In this document: piece by piece, positions 25,041-33,407 of the stretch
How the letters are laid out: each line of letters starts with the position of its first letter
Numbering within the stretch: the first letter of the stretch is position 1
Assembly (NCBI RefSeq): GCF_006829085.1
Contig: NZ_BJTC01000002.1
Span: 186,001 to 250,000 of the forward strand
Length of the DNA: 64,000 bases
Direction: 5' to 3'
From: Chryseobacterium sp. ON_d1
Lineage (GTDB): Bacteria > Bacteroidota > Bacteroidia > Flavobacteriales > Weeksellaceae
Translations under genes and position numbers: made by a program
Notes under the pieces: model-generated
The model's input: the letters and a program-made list of their open reading frames with translations, nothing else
What the model was told of the DNA's origin: nothing
The model's database searches: none

Positions 25041-25172
25041 TAGTAAGCTGCTGGAAGTTGGAAGAGGGAAGTTTTCAATTCTGAAATTTAAATTCTTAGT
25101 TTATAAATAAAAGAATAATCAATAATCTTAACCGATAGTAGCTTCACGCATTATTCCTCCAGCTTCCAGCCT
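25041..25172. repeat. Imperfect palindromic repeat, GCTGGAAGnTGGAAG family
   Basis: The left arm near 25049-25073 (GCTGGAAGTTGGAAG) and the right arm near 25156-25171 (CTCCAGCTTCCAGC) are inverted copies of a purine-rich word. They lie in the gap between two genes of the ligase cluster. A related pair occurs at 38137-38304. Confidence 0.6.
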
Positions 25173-25173
25173 T

Positions 25174-26007
25174 TTAAGCCAAAGATTCAGCTTTTTTCAA
25201 AATGTTTTTTTTTGCAAACTGAAGGAATCTCGGAAGGATCTGATGTCTGGTCAGAATGATTTTATCTTCATCATCGATTCTGTCCATTGTCTCAAGATAT
25301 TTCTCCATACCGAAATTTTCGATCATGGCTTCTCTGTTTTTTTCATCTTTCAGATTTTCGATCAGAGATTCAGGGTTGGCTTCCGGATGAAACTGTGTCC
25401 CGAATATCTCCTCAGAAAAACGAACCGCCATTACCGCTCTTTCAAGGTTAATATGAGGCCGGAATTTTTCGATCGCCATGATAGTCATTCCAAGCTCTTC
25501 AAAACGCATATGATCGGGTTCAATAAACTGATATGCTCTTGAATCTACTGCGTAGAAAGGGTCCTGAAGGTTTTTGAATAAAAATTCATTTTTCCCTTCT
25601 TCTGTTTTATGTACTGGCATTACTCCAAAAGAATAAGATTTCCTTTTGCAGATATTACCCAGTTTCCAGTGGATACTTGCCAGCTGAAATGAATGGCAGA
25701 TCAGGAAAAGATATTTTTTATCCTCATGGCATTTATTATGTTCAAAAACAGCATTTAGAAAATCAGCAAATCTGTCTTCCCAGGCCAGACCTTCCCTGTG
25801 AGGGTTTCCGGGTCCGCCTGAAGAAATAAAAATATCAAAGTCTCCGATTTCCGGCATTTCATCTTTAAACCTTACATCAAATGTTTGGATAACCACATTT
25901 TCTTCAGAGTTCTGCTGAAAAGTTTCGGAAATCTCTTTAATATTTCTAAAGCCTTGATTTACATGATTATTGTTCATGTCCAGCAGAGCAATTCGAATAT
26001 CTTTCAT
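25174..26007 (-). CDS. Class I glutamine amidotransferase (GATase1)
   Basis: 277 residues. The triad is complete: Cys104 in FLICHSFQLA, His207 and Glu209 in GTQFHPEANPESL. The oxyanion region FDIFISSGGPGNPHREG is also typical. These enzymes release ammonia from glutamine, or act as gamma-glutamyl hydrolases when stand-alone. No synthetase domain is fused, so it either feeds ammonia to one of the adjacent ATP-grasp/GCS2 ligases or cleaves gamma-glutamyl bonds in the product. The C-terminal ~50 residues are an extra basic helix. It is 32 bases downstream of the GCS2 gene and co-transcribed with it. Confidence 0.9.
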   Translation of the reverse strand: MKDIRIALLDMNNNHVNQGFRNIKEISETFQQNSEENVVIQTFDVRFKDEMPEIGDFDIFISSGGPGNPHREGLAWEDRFADFLNAVFEHNKCHEDKKYLFLICHSFQLASIHWKLGNICKRKSYSFGVMPVHKTEEGKNEFLFKNLQDPFYAVDSRAYQFIEPDHMRFEELGMTIMAIEKFRPHINLERAVMAVRFSEEIFGTQFHPEANPESLIENLKDEKNREAMIENFGMEKYLETMDRIDDEDKIILTRHQILPRFLQFAKKNILKKAESLA

Positions 26008-26039
26008 TACATCATATTTTTTGTAAAGTTACCAAAAAA

Positions 26040-27158
26040 TTATGAAGCAGGTTCTCCATGTGTTATGCCGTACTCCGTTTCAGAGATCATATAATCAACG
26101 ACTTTCGTCAGATCACCGGTCTCCTTGAAGATCTGAAGCTGTCTGTCTGCACCGGTACCGTTTTCAAGAATTTTCCATGCATATTCAACTTCTTTTCGGC
26201 ATCCCAAATCGTCTACAACATCATCAATAAACTCTAAAAGTTCTTTTAATAAGTGAGGATAAGGAACAGATTCTTCTTTTCCAAAATCAATCAGGTGAGC
26301 CTCAATACCACTTTTAGAAGCGCGCCATTTATTTTCATTCAACAGCAGTCTTCTATAGCTTCTGAAGCTCAGGTTTTGCTGGTGAAGTTTATAAATTTTT
26401 GCCACTAAACTCTGCATAATGGCAGCAAGGCATACCGTTTCATCAATCCTTAATGGCATATCACAGATTCTGAACTCAATGGTAGGATAAAACGGATGAA
26501 CCCGTAAATCCCACCAGATTTTCTTGGCATTGTCAATGGTACCTGTCTTTACAAGAAGATCTACATAACTGTCAAATTCTGCCAGAGAATTAAAATAGCT
26601 TGGAATACCTGTCCTTGGGAATTTTACGAAAATTTCCTGCCGGTAAGATTTAAATCCTGTATACCTTCCGATCCAGAAAGGTGAATTGGTGGAAAGAGCA
26701 TACACATGAGGCAGAAAATAACGCATGACATTCTGAATTCTCACACCCTCTTCACGGTTGGGAATCCCAATATGAACATGCAGTCCGAAAATAAGGTTTT
26801 CACGGGCAACATCTCCCATATCATCAACGATTTTAATATATCTTTCTCCCTGAGTGATATTATTTTCTGACCAATGTGAGAATGGATGAGTGCCTCCTCC
26901 GGAAACACGCAGTCCCTGCTCATGGGCAATATTAATAAGATGGCGCCTTAGATTTGTCAATTCAGCTCTGGCCTCCTGAATATTCTGGCAGATTCCTGTT
27001 TCCATTTCAATCATGGATTCGTGCATCTCGTGTTTTAAATTTTCACTTAAAACCGCTTTGCCACCCTCAATGATTTTTGAAACATGAGAAACCAGATCTC
27101 TGCTTTCAACATCAATGATCTGATATTCTTCTTCAATTCCAATAGTAAACTGATGCAT
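26040..27158 (-). CDS. Carboxylate-amine ligase, GCS2/YbdK family
   Basis: 372 residues, the usual YbdK length. The N-terminus FTIGIEEEYQIID is the family hallmark (metal-binding Glu residues at 9-11). VSGGGTHPFSHW, GLHVHIGIPNREEGV and TIEFRICDMPLRIDETV follow as expected for the glutamine-synthetase-like fold. Members show weak glutamate-cysteine ligase activity, but in gene clusters like this one they are predicted amidoligases joining amino acids or a carboxylate to an amine. It sits between an ATP-grasp gene (30 bases) and a GATase gene (32 bases), which strongly suggests one pathway. Confidence 0.93.
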   Translation of the reverse strand: MHQFTIGIEEEYQIIDVESRDLVSHVSKIIEGGKAVLSENLKHEMHESMIEMETGICQNIQEARAELTNLRRHLINIAHEQGLRVSGGGTHPFSHWSENNITQGERYIKIVDDMGDVARENLIFGLHVHIGIPNREEGVRIQNVMRYFLPHVYALSTNSPFWIGRYTGFKSYRQEIFVKFPRTGIPSYFNSLAEFDSYVDLLVKTGTIDNAKKIWWDLRVHPFYPTIEFRICDMPLRIDETVCLAAIMQSLVAKIYKLHQQNLSFRSYRRLLLNENKWRASKSGIEAHLIDFGKEESVPYPHLLKELLEFIDDVVDDLGCRKEVEYAWKILENGTGADRQLQIFKETGDLTKVVDYMISETEYGITHGEPAS

Positions 27159-27188
27159 TTTTCTTGTGTTTTTTATTTCTTTTCAATG

Positions 27189-28142
27189 TTATTTTATGGA
27201 ATCTTTCACGAAAGTTCCCCAGGCAATATTGGGTTTTCCCGGAACGTATTCTTTAGCTTTTTCTACAGCCAGTTTTGCGGCATGTTCTATGATCCATGCA
27301 AAATTTTCTTCTCCTACAGAATTTCTGTCCGCATCCGGTGCCGGATTACAGAAATCAATCGCGTAAGGGATACCGTCTCTTACCGCAAATTCTACAGTAT
27401 TGAAATCATACCCTAATGCTTCATTCATGGTAATGGTATAATCATGAATGGTTTTTAATAGTTTTTCAAGTTCCTGTCCCTGCGTTTTATGGGTTGTGGC
27501 ATATCTTAAATGGGGTGCATTTCTCGGTTCATAAGGCATAATGTGAACATACTTTCTGCCCAGACAGTAAACCCTGTAATAATCGTCAAAGATAATTTCT
27601 TCCTGTACCATCATGACCAGCTGTTCTGTTTCCCCCAGTTTGTTCCAGAGATCATCTGGATTTTCCACTCTGTACACATTTTTCCAGCCTCCTCCGTCAT
27701 GAGGTTTCATATAAGCCGGGAATCCTACATAATTGAAGATATATTCCCAGTCATGCGGAAATTTCAGATTTCTGAATGAAGTTTCTGAAGTATTATCCGG
27801 CCTTTCATGTGACGGAAGCAAAACCGTTTTAGGAAGCGGAATCCCGAGTTTGGACATCAGGGCATTGTTGAAAAATTTCTCATCAGCACTCCACCAGAAA
27901 GGATTGTTGATCACATAAGTGCCGTTAAGTGCCGCATTTTTTAAATAAGCTCTGTAAAAGGGAACGTCCTGCGAAATTCTGTCGATGATTACTGCATATC
28001 CATAATCTGCCCCCTGTTCCAATTTATCTATATTAACGGGTTCAGCGATGATATCTCCACCTCCGAGTTCATTTACTTTGTCTATAAATGCCCAGGGAAA
28101 AGTGTCTTCCATACCGAAAAGAATTCCTACTTTTTTTGTCAT
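27189..28142 (-). CDS. ATP-grasp ligase (RimK/glutathione-synthetase-like)
   Basis: 317 residues, cytosolic. The pre-ATP-grasp N-terminal domain opens KKVGILFGMEDTFPWAFIDK. The central nucleotide-binding segment has AYMKPHDGGGWKNVYRV with Lys146, then MMVQEEIIFDDYYRVYCL. The Mg-binding end is TVEFAVRDGIPYAIDFCNP followed by APDAD, in place of the usual E-x-N. Such enzymes activate a carboxylate as acyl phosphate and couple it to an amine. Here the neighbours are a GCS2 ligase (30 bases downstream) and an esterase (59 bases upstream). Substrates unknown. Confidence 0.88.
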   Translation of the reverse strand: MTKKVGILFGMEDTFPWAFIDKVNELGGGDIIAEPVNIDKLEQGADYGYAVIIDRISQDVPFYRAYLKNAALNGTYVINNPFWWSADEKFFNNALMSKLGIPLPKTVLLPSHERPDNTSETSFRNLKFPHDWEYIFNYVGFPAYMKPHDGGGWKNVYRVENPDDLWNKLGETEQLVMMVQEEIIFDDYYRVYCLGRKYVHIMPYEPRNAPHLRYATTHKTQGQELEKLLKTIHDYTITMNEALGYDFNTVEFAVRDGIPYAIDFCNPAPDADRNSVGEENFAWIIEHAAKLAVEKAKEYVPGKPNIAWGTFVKDSIK

Positions 28143-28201
28143 AATTTTTGTTTTTTAAGGTGGGTGTATATTTTTTTCTATTGGTTTTTTATTGTTTTAC
28201 T

Positions 28202-28915
28202 TTAAGAGAAAAAGGAACCAATGAAGGTAGGGAATACCATTCTCCACAAAGGCCAGTCGTGACCTATCCATTTTCTCTCATCATACCAGAAGTCTATACC
28301 TTTTATCTTCAGGATTTCAGCCATTTCAACATTTTTATCCTTGCATATATCCTGGTCTGAAGTACTGAGTACAATATGCATATGTTTGTATTTCCACGCT
28401 TCATCATTTCGTACAAATTCCCTTGGACAGTTGAAGTATACCAGATCGTCAGAATAGCCCTCCATAAAGTTTCTGATACTGAATGCCCCGGAAAGACAAA
28501 ACAAATGGGAAACCACATCAGGAAATCTGAAAGCAAAATTGGCGGCATGATATCCTCCGAAACTCGCTCCGGCAACTGCCACGCGGTGTGTTTTGTGGAG
28601 CTTCTGGATATAAGGGACAAATTCCTGAATCAGAAACTGTACATACCGTTCGTAATTTCTTATTCTTTGCTGAGGAGCTATGGTATTATCATAAAAGCTC
28701 CGGCTGTCGATGGTCTGTATATTGTAAAGTTTTACTTTTCCCTGTTCTATGAACCAATTGATGCTTCCGTTAAGATGAAAATCGTGGTTCTGGGTATACT
28801 GTCCCTGGGAAGTAGGGAACATGATGATCGGATGGCCGTAATGCCCGGTCACTTCTACTTTGAGACTAATTCCCAGTATATTTGAATAATATTCTGTATG
28901 TTCTATGTGAGGCAT
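28202..28915 (-). CDS. Esterase-D-type alpha/beta hydrolase (PF00756-like)
   Basis: 237 residues without a signal peptide, so cytosolic. The nucleophile elbow is GASFGG with Ser118. A late GHDWPLWR supplies the catalytic His, and STSDQDICKD probably the acid. The N-terminal strand region PIIMFPTSQGQYTQNHDFHL is typical of the putative-esterase family that includes EsteraseD and Fes-type enzymes. Within the cluster it could release, transfer or cyclise an acyl or peptidyl ester. It is separated from the downstream ATP-grasp gene by 59 bases. The gap upstream (309 bases) holds a possible frameshifted small gene. Confidence 0.9.
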   Translation of the reverse strand: MPHIEHTEYYSNILGISLKVEVTGHYGHPIIMFPTSQGQYTQNHDFHLNGSINWFIEQGKVKLYNIQTIDSRSFYDNTIAPQQRIRNYERYVQFLIQEFVPYIQKLHKTHRVAVAGASFGGYHAANFAFRFPDVVSHLFCLSGAFSIRNFMEGYSDDLVYFNCPREFVRNDEAWKYKHMHIVLSTSDQDICKDKNVEMAEILKIKGIDFWYDERKWIGHDWPLWRMVFPTFIGSFFS

Positions 28916-28943
28916 TTTTGGGTTTAATTTTAATATGGTGTTT

Positions 28944-29208
28944 TTATATTAATTTAATAAATTCAATTCCTCCAGGTTGGTCTTCTCCTAAAATATCCTG
29001 TACGATGGATCCTGATTTTGGATGTTTGAAGGTAATATTTTCTTTAAAGATCCATTTTGATCTGGTTTGTTGGTATAAGCTGAGCCAACGAACTGATAGT
29101 AGGCTTTACTTTACCATTTCCGGGTTTTTTGCTTTCTAAATTACGTTTTACCGTGGAATCTACTGGAATACTGTGTATTATAAATTCAATAACATTTTTG
29201 AATATCAA
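28944..29208 (-). pseudogene. Possible frameshifted small gene in the ligase cluster (~85 codons)
   Basis: No intact gene fills this gap, but two overlapping minus-strand frames look protein-like. The upstream frame reads IPVDSTVKRNLESKKPGNGK and then VKPTISSLAQLIPTNQIK before a stop at 29044. The other frame continues WIFKENITFKHPKSGSIVQD and ILGEDQPGGIEFINLI to a stop at 28944. A one-base shift in the AAAA at 29055-29058 would join them. No ATG start is present (TTG at 29208 is the best). It may be a decayed gene, a small peptide with a sequencing error, or chance. Confidence 0.3.
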
Positions 29209-29224
29209 TATTACGTTCCATAAC

Positions 29225-30439
29225 TTACGAACTAAGTTTGTTGCTTTTAGGAGGAAGGATGTTCAGCATATCTGCATGGATCATTTCTGCCGCAGAGTCT
29301 AATCTGTCCTGTACGACAGAAGCATCTCCGGATTTATAAACAATCCCGACGTGATAATCTATCGGAAGAAATTTTACCACTTCTTCACATTCAAAATTAC
29401 GGTAATCAGGTTCTTTATCTTTAATCAAGGCAACGATGAGCCCGGAATAGTATCCGGTAGGTGGGGAAACACTGTAATCATTTCCTCTCAGAAGGGCATC
29501 TTCAATTTTAGCCCATTCTCTCCATATATTGATGCCGCTTGATGCCTCTACCAGATCAGGGATATGAGCGCCACCTACTCTTGATGAGGTTTCCAGGAAA
29601 TACCATTTTCCATCTTCTTTTCCCCGGATAAATTCTGTGTGGGTGGCTCCATTGACAAGCCCGAAGTTGGAAAGAACTTTGGCATTTATTTCTTCCAATG
29701 CTTTGAACTCCTCAGAATATCTTCCTAAAGTCTTGGATCTGAAAACGCCGCCTTCATGAGAAACCTGCATGGGTGGGGCCAGGTATTTTGAGGCAGAAGT
29801 GAATACGATTTGTTTATTAAAAGTAAGGCTGTCTACATGATAAACATCTCCGGGTTTAAAGCTTTCCAGCAAAAAAAGATGACGTTCTTCTCCAAGGTTT
29901 TCCAATGCTTCATAAAGCTGTTCTTTAGAGGTTATTTTTTTGATACCTGACGCAGAGGCTTCAGAGCGGGGTTTCAGTACCCAGGGTGCCGGAACGCGGT
30001 CTGTAAATTCATTCACCTCATCATCATTGAATACCGCTGTAAATTCAGGAACATTAATTCCTGAATCTTTTGCTTTTTGCCGCATAGCCAGCTTATCTCT
30101 GAAATATCGGTGCGTAGTCTGTCCCATTCCCGGAATACGGAAAGTTTCCCTTATCAGTGCTGCTTTTTCCACGTCATAATCATCCAATGCCACTACAGCA
30201 TCTACTTTTCGGGTTTTCATCAGGTGGGAAAATCCCTGTATCAGATGCTCCAGATTCCAAACGGATGGTTTCAGCTCAGGCATGTAAAATACCTCATCAA
30301 TAGCGTGCCATGGCCAGTTTTTCTCTTTGAGATTTTCGGATGTTACCAGAATGACTTTATTGCCGAGGGTCTTCATCTCGTCCATAAAATCATAACCTTT
30401 ATAATAGCACGAAATACATACAATAGTTTTCTTCTCCAT
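29225..30439 (-). CDS. ATP-grasp ligase (carbamoyl-phosphate-synthase/LysX-like)
   Basis: 404 residues, cytosolic. The N-terminal Rossmann-like domain begins KTIVCISCYYKGYDF. The ATP-grasp core includes DKLAMRQKAKDSGINVPEF, the nucleotide-binding WVLKPRSEASASGIKKI at 153-169, HLFLLESFKPGDVYHVD, and the Mg-binding FLETSSRVGGAHIPDLVEA. The C-terminal PTGYYSGLIVALIKDKEPDY and DYHVGIVYKSGDASVV match the ATP-grasp-4 group used to build amide bonds in peptides and antibiotics. It is the largest ATP-grasp ligase of the cluster and lies 141 bases after the aminopeptidase gene. Confidence 0.9.
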   Translation of the reverse strand: MEKKTIVCISCYYKGYDFMDEMKTLGNKVILVTSENLKEKNWPWHAIDEVFYMPELKPSVWNLEHLIQGFSHLMKTRKVDAVVALDDYDVEKAALIRETFRIPGMGQTTHRYFRDKLAMRQKAKDSGINVPEFTAVFNDDEVNEFTDRVPAPWVLKPRSEASASGIKKITSKEQLYEALENLGEERHLFLLESFKPGDVYHVDSLTFNKQIVFTSASKYLAPPMQVSHEGGVFRSKTLGRYSEEFKALEEINAKVLSNFGLVNGATHTEFIRGKEDGKWYFLETSSRVGGAHIPDLVEASSGINIWREWAKIEDALLRGNDYSVSPPTGYYSGLIVALIKDKEPDYRNFECEEVVKFLPIDYHVGIVYKSGDASVVQDRLDSAAEMIHADMLNILPPKSNKLSS

Positions 30440-30580
30440 ACAATGTTTTTTAAGATTTAGTGAATTTTCAAAAATAAAAGCATTTATTTATTATTTTATT
30501 AATATCAAAAAATGTAATATCGTGCGTTTTTGAAAATTCACTAATCAATTATACAGAGTTTTTTTGTAAAAAACTAATTT

Positions 30581-31996
30581 TTAGTGATAATTTTCAATTA
30601 AATTCACGAGGAGTTGAACCCCATATCCTGTTGCTGCTTTTTCTTTGGCATAGCCCACACTGCCAAAGGCTACTCCGGCAATATCCAAATGAGCCCATTT
30701 AGGGTGATTTTCAATGAACTGCTCAAGGAATTTGGCAGCTATGATACAGTCTCCGACCGGTTTAAGGGAGATGTTTTTCATATCCGCTACATCAGACTGG
30801 ATATCGTCTTTCCATACATCCCATAAAGGCAGATTCCATACTCTCTGGTTGGTTTGGTCTCCGGTTTTAATCAGGTTGTTTTTCAGTTCTTCATTATTAG
30901 AAAACATGGCGGCACAGGTATCTCCGAACATTCTTACAGAGCTTCCTGTGAGCGTTGCCAGATCAATCAGGAAATCAGTTTTGTAGTTTTTAGAAAGATA
31001 GGATAATCCGTCTGCAAGAATCAGTCTGCCTTCTGCATCAGTATCAAGCACTTCAATAGTTTTTCCGTTGTAGGCTGTGATGACGTCACTGGGAAGCAAT
31101 GCTTTTTCTGAAATGGCATTGTCTGTGATTGGCAGGACGGCAACAATGTTTACTGGAAGCTTCATTTCAGCAGCATAGATCAGTGTTCCCAGGACCGCTG
31201 TAGCACCTCCCATATCAGATTTCATATAATGGAGATTGGCAGAGCTTTTTATTGAGATTCCTCCTGTGTCGAACAGGATGCATTTTCCTACCAGTCCGAA
31301 AGTTTTGGCATTTTTAACGGTAGTTTTATATTCCAGAATAGTAAATGCAGCGTCATAAGCGCTTCCCTGGTTGACAGACAGGTAAGCGCCTAATCCCAGC
31401 TCTTCGCATTTCTTTCTGTTGAAAGCTGTGTATTTCAGCTCATATTTTTTAGCCAGATTTTTAAGGTATGCACTTAATATATCCGGTTTTTTGAGATTGG
31501 CAGGCTTATTGAGCCAGTCCTGGCAGGCAGTCTGCCCGTTAATCAGGGCTTCTGCTTTCTGGCTGATATGGTCCAGTTTTTTCTGGCTTAAATTTTCAAA
31601 ATGTAATTCAAATTTTGTATTCCAGAAGGCATGTTTTTTGTCAAAAGGATAGTTGTAAGTTCCGGAAAGAAGTCCTTTTACAAACTCTTCAAATTGTTTT
31701 TCATTGATAAAATCTGCCAATGCCAATGTTGGAACTGCCTGAAGCTTTTCTTTGTATGTTTGTGAAAACTTGGCAGCAACCTGCTGGATTTCGAAATTTT
31801 GTAAAGTAGATTTCCCCAATCCGATAAAGTAGGTGATTCCTTCTTCATGGGCATTGACAAAAACCTCATACTTCTTTCCCGTAAAAAAAGTGGAAATATT
31901 TTTATTGAAGTTTTTACTCGTTTTCGCCCACTCTTCCTCTGTAAATAATTGAAAAATCTGAGTGTAATTTTTGTTTTTTTTGTTGATCAGTTTCAT
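30581..31996 (-). CDS. M17 leucyl-aminopeptidase family protein
   Basis: 471 residues. The C-terminal catalytic domain has the M17 signature DTDAEGRLILADGLSY near residues 316-331, with LVGKCILFDTGGISIKSS and MKSDMGGATAVLGTL upstream providing further metal and active-site residues. The protein binds two divalent metals and removes N-terminal residues from peptides. It is cytosolic, forms hexamers in the family, and ends near DIAGVAFGSVGYAKEKAATG. Placement between an esterase and an ATP-grasp ligase suggests it trims or recycles the pathway peptide, although a housekeeping role is also possible. Confidence 0.93.
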   Translation of the reverse strand: MKLINKKNKNYTQIFQLFTEEEWAKTSKNFNKNISTFFTGKKYEVFVNAHEEGITYFIGLGKSTLQNFEIQQVAAKFSQTYKEKLQAVPTLALADFINEKQFEEFVKGLLSGTYNYPFDKKHAFWNTKFELHFENLSQKKLDHISQKAEALINGQTACQDWLNKPANLKKPDILSAYLKNLAKKYELKYTAFNRKKCEELGLGAYLSVNQGSAYDAAFTILEYKTTVKNAKTFGLVGKCILFDTGGISIKSSANLHYMKSDMGGATAVLGTLIYAAEMKLPVNIVAVLPITDNAISEKALLPSDVITAYNGKTIEVLDTDAEGRLILADGLSYLSKNYKTDFLIDLATLTGSSVRMFGDTCAAMFSNNEELKNNLIKTGDQTNQRVWNLPLWDVWKDDIQSDVADMKNISLKPVGDCIIAAKFLEQFIENHPKWAHLDIAGVAFGSVGYAKEKAATGYGVQLLVNLIENYH

Positions 31997-32086
31997 AAAT
32001 AGATAGTATATGTTCTAAAGTCATATAACCCGCTGTCTTCATTTTTGCTCTGGTCTTCCTGAAATTTTTCTACAGCGTTTTTATGT

Positions 32087-33208
32087 TTAGTTTTTAATGC
32101 TTTGTTGTTGCGGTTTTACCTCCACAGGGTTTTCCGTATTGTCATAGAACAGCCATTCGATGGCTCTTGGGAACTCCTGTGACCAATAAAACTCATTGTG
32201 AGTGCCTTCAGGATTAATATTGGTTTTAAATTCAAAATCAAAAAGTTTTTTCTCTTCCCATCTTTTCAGATATTCTTCAAAAATATGAATTCTTTTGACC
32301 ATTTTGGAGCCTTCCTGACCACCGCCATACAGGTAAATTTTTGTTTTAAAAGGAACCCGGAAATTCATCATAGGGAAGTTGTTATTCGGTTCTACCCAAA
32401 GAGACGGAGAAAATATTAACAGCTTGGAATAAACTTCAGGATAAAGAAATCCGCTGTATATACTGATCAGGGCTCCCAATGAGCTGCCTCCGATTCCGGT
32501 ATTGTCACGGTCCTTTTTGGTTCTGTAATTTTCATCCACAAAAGGCTTTAAAGTGTCAGCAATAAAGCGGATGTATTTTTTTCCTTCAGAGCCATTGGCC
32601 ACATGATCATTATCAAAGATATATTCTTTGATTCTTTCTGCACTGCCATGTTCTATCGCAATGATGATAAGATCACCACGGCCATATTCGGCAAGGATGG
32701 ATAGTTTTTTGTCAATTTCCCAGTTACCATAACCGCTTCCTTCGTTGAATAAATTCTGTGCGTCCTGCAGATATAAGACAGGGTATCGTTTATCTGTAGT
32801 ATGATAGTCATAAGGAAGCAGCGCCCATACTTTGCGGTAACGGTCAAGCTGTGGAATATAAAAGTTGTCTGAAATCACTTCTGCAGTAGGAAAGTACTCT
32901 TCTTTGAACGGGCCCCAGTTTAATCTCCATTTTTGTACGGTATCAGAAGTTTTACCTGCGGATTTTTTTGCTTTCCGGTTGGGAGTGATATTTCCGTATT
33001 GATCCAGTTCTACATTTTCCCAGCCGCCTTTTGTGAATTTGTATTCAATGTCTTCAGGCAGGATCTGATCTTCGACTTCTATGCAATAGTTGGTGGAGTC
33101 AAGTTGTTTAAGCTGGAAATTATAATCTTTAGGATTCCAGCTGTTGAAGTTTCCGGTGATAAATACCGGTCTGTCATCTATTTCTTCTGTATAAAGTTCA
33201 AACCTCAT
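32087..33208 (-). CDS. PF00756-type esterase with N-terminal carbohydrate-binding-like E-set domain
   Basis: 373 residues, no signal peptide. Residues ~1-75 resemble a glycogen/starch-binding E-set module (CBM48/CBM20-like): PVFITGNFNSWNPKDYNFQL and EYKFTKGGWENVELDQYGN. Residues ~105-365 are an esterase domain with the nucleophile elbow GGSSLGAL (Ser243) and YPVLYLQDAQNLFNEG. The late His is in GTHNEFYW. The gene begins the ligase cluster and is divergent from glgB, 200 bases away, so the E-set may bind glycogen or another glucan. Alternatively the E-set only stabilises the hydrolase, as in some enterobactin-esterase relatives. Confidence 0.87.
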   Translation of the reverse strand: MRFELYTEEIDDRPVFITGNFNSWNPKDYNFQLKQLDSTNYCIEVEDQILPEDIEYKFTKGGWENVELDQYGNITPNRKAKKSAGKTSDTVQKWRLNWGPFKEEYFPTAEVISDNFYIPQLDRYRKVWALLPYDYHTTDKRYPVLYLQDAQNLFNEGSGYGNWEIDKKLSILAEYGRGDLIIIAIEHGSAERIKEYIFDNDHVANGSEGKKYIRFIADTLKPFVDENYRTKKDRDNTGIGGSSLGALISIYSGFLYPEVYSKLLIFSPSLWVEPNNNFPMMNFRVPFKTKIYLYGGGQEGSKMVKRIHIFEEYLKRWEEKKLFDFEFKTNINPEGTHNEFYWSQEFPRAIEWLFYDNTENPVEVKPQQQSIKN

Positions 33209-33336
33209 CGTTGTGTTTAATAAAATGTTGATGTTAAATTTATAAAAAAGATTGTTTTGAAATCATAAAAAATGTGAGTTAAAAAATGATATATTTGATA
33301 GATAGACGAAAGCTGAAATTGAGTTGATAATTATTT

Positions 33337-33351
33337 GATGAATAATTCATC
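33337..33351. promoter_or_regulatory. Palindrome in the divergent esterase/glgB promoter region
   Basis: GATGAATAATTCATC is a perfect 7+1+7 palindrome in the 200-base region between the divergent genes. It could be an operator. A TATTTTTC -7-like site for glgB lies downstream at about 33361. Confidence 0.35.
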
Positions 33352-33407
33352 GCCATTATCAGTATTTTTCGTAGTTTCAAAGAAAATATAAATATAAACT
33401 GATCTTG

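Noticed and set aside
28376..28885. 169-residue plus-strand frame opposite the esterase
   Set aside because: Shadow of the esterase codons, with no recognisable domain.
28882..29139. 85-residue plus-strand frame in the ligase-cluster gap
   Set aside because: Its composition is hydrophobic and atypical, it overlaps the esterase start, and the minus strand fits better as coding.
28944..29208. Graspetide or microviridin-type precursor for the ATP-grasp ligases
   Set aside because: No ATG, no repeated core motif and no leader-like sequence, so I call it only a possible broken small gene.
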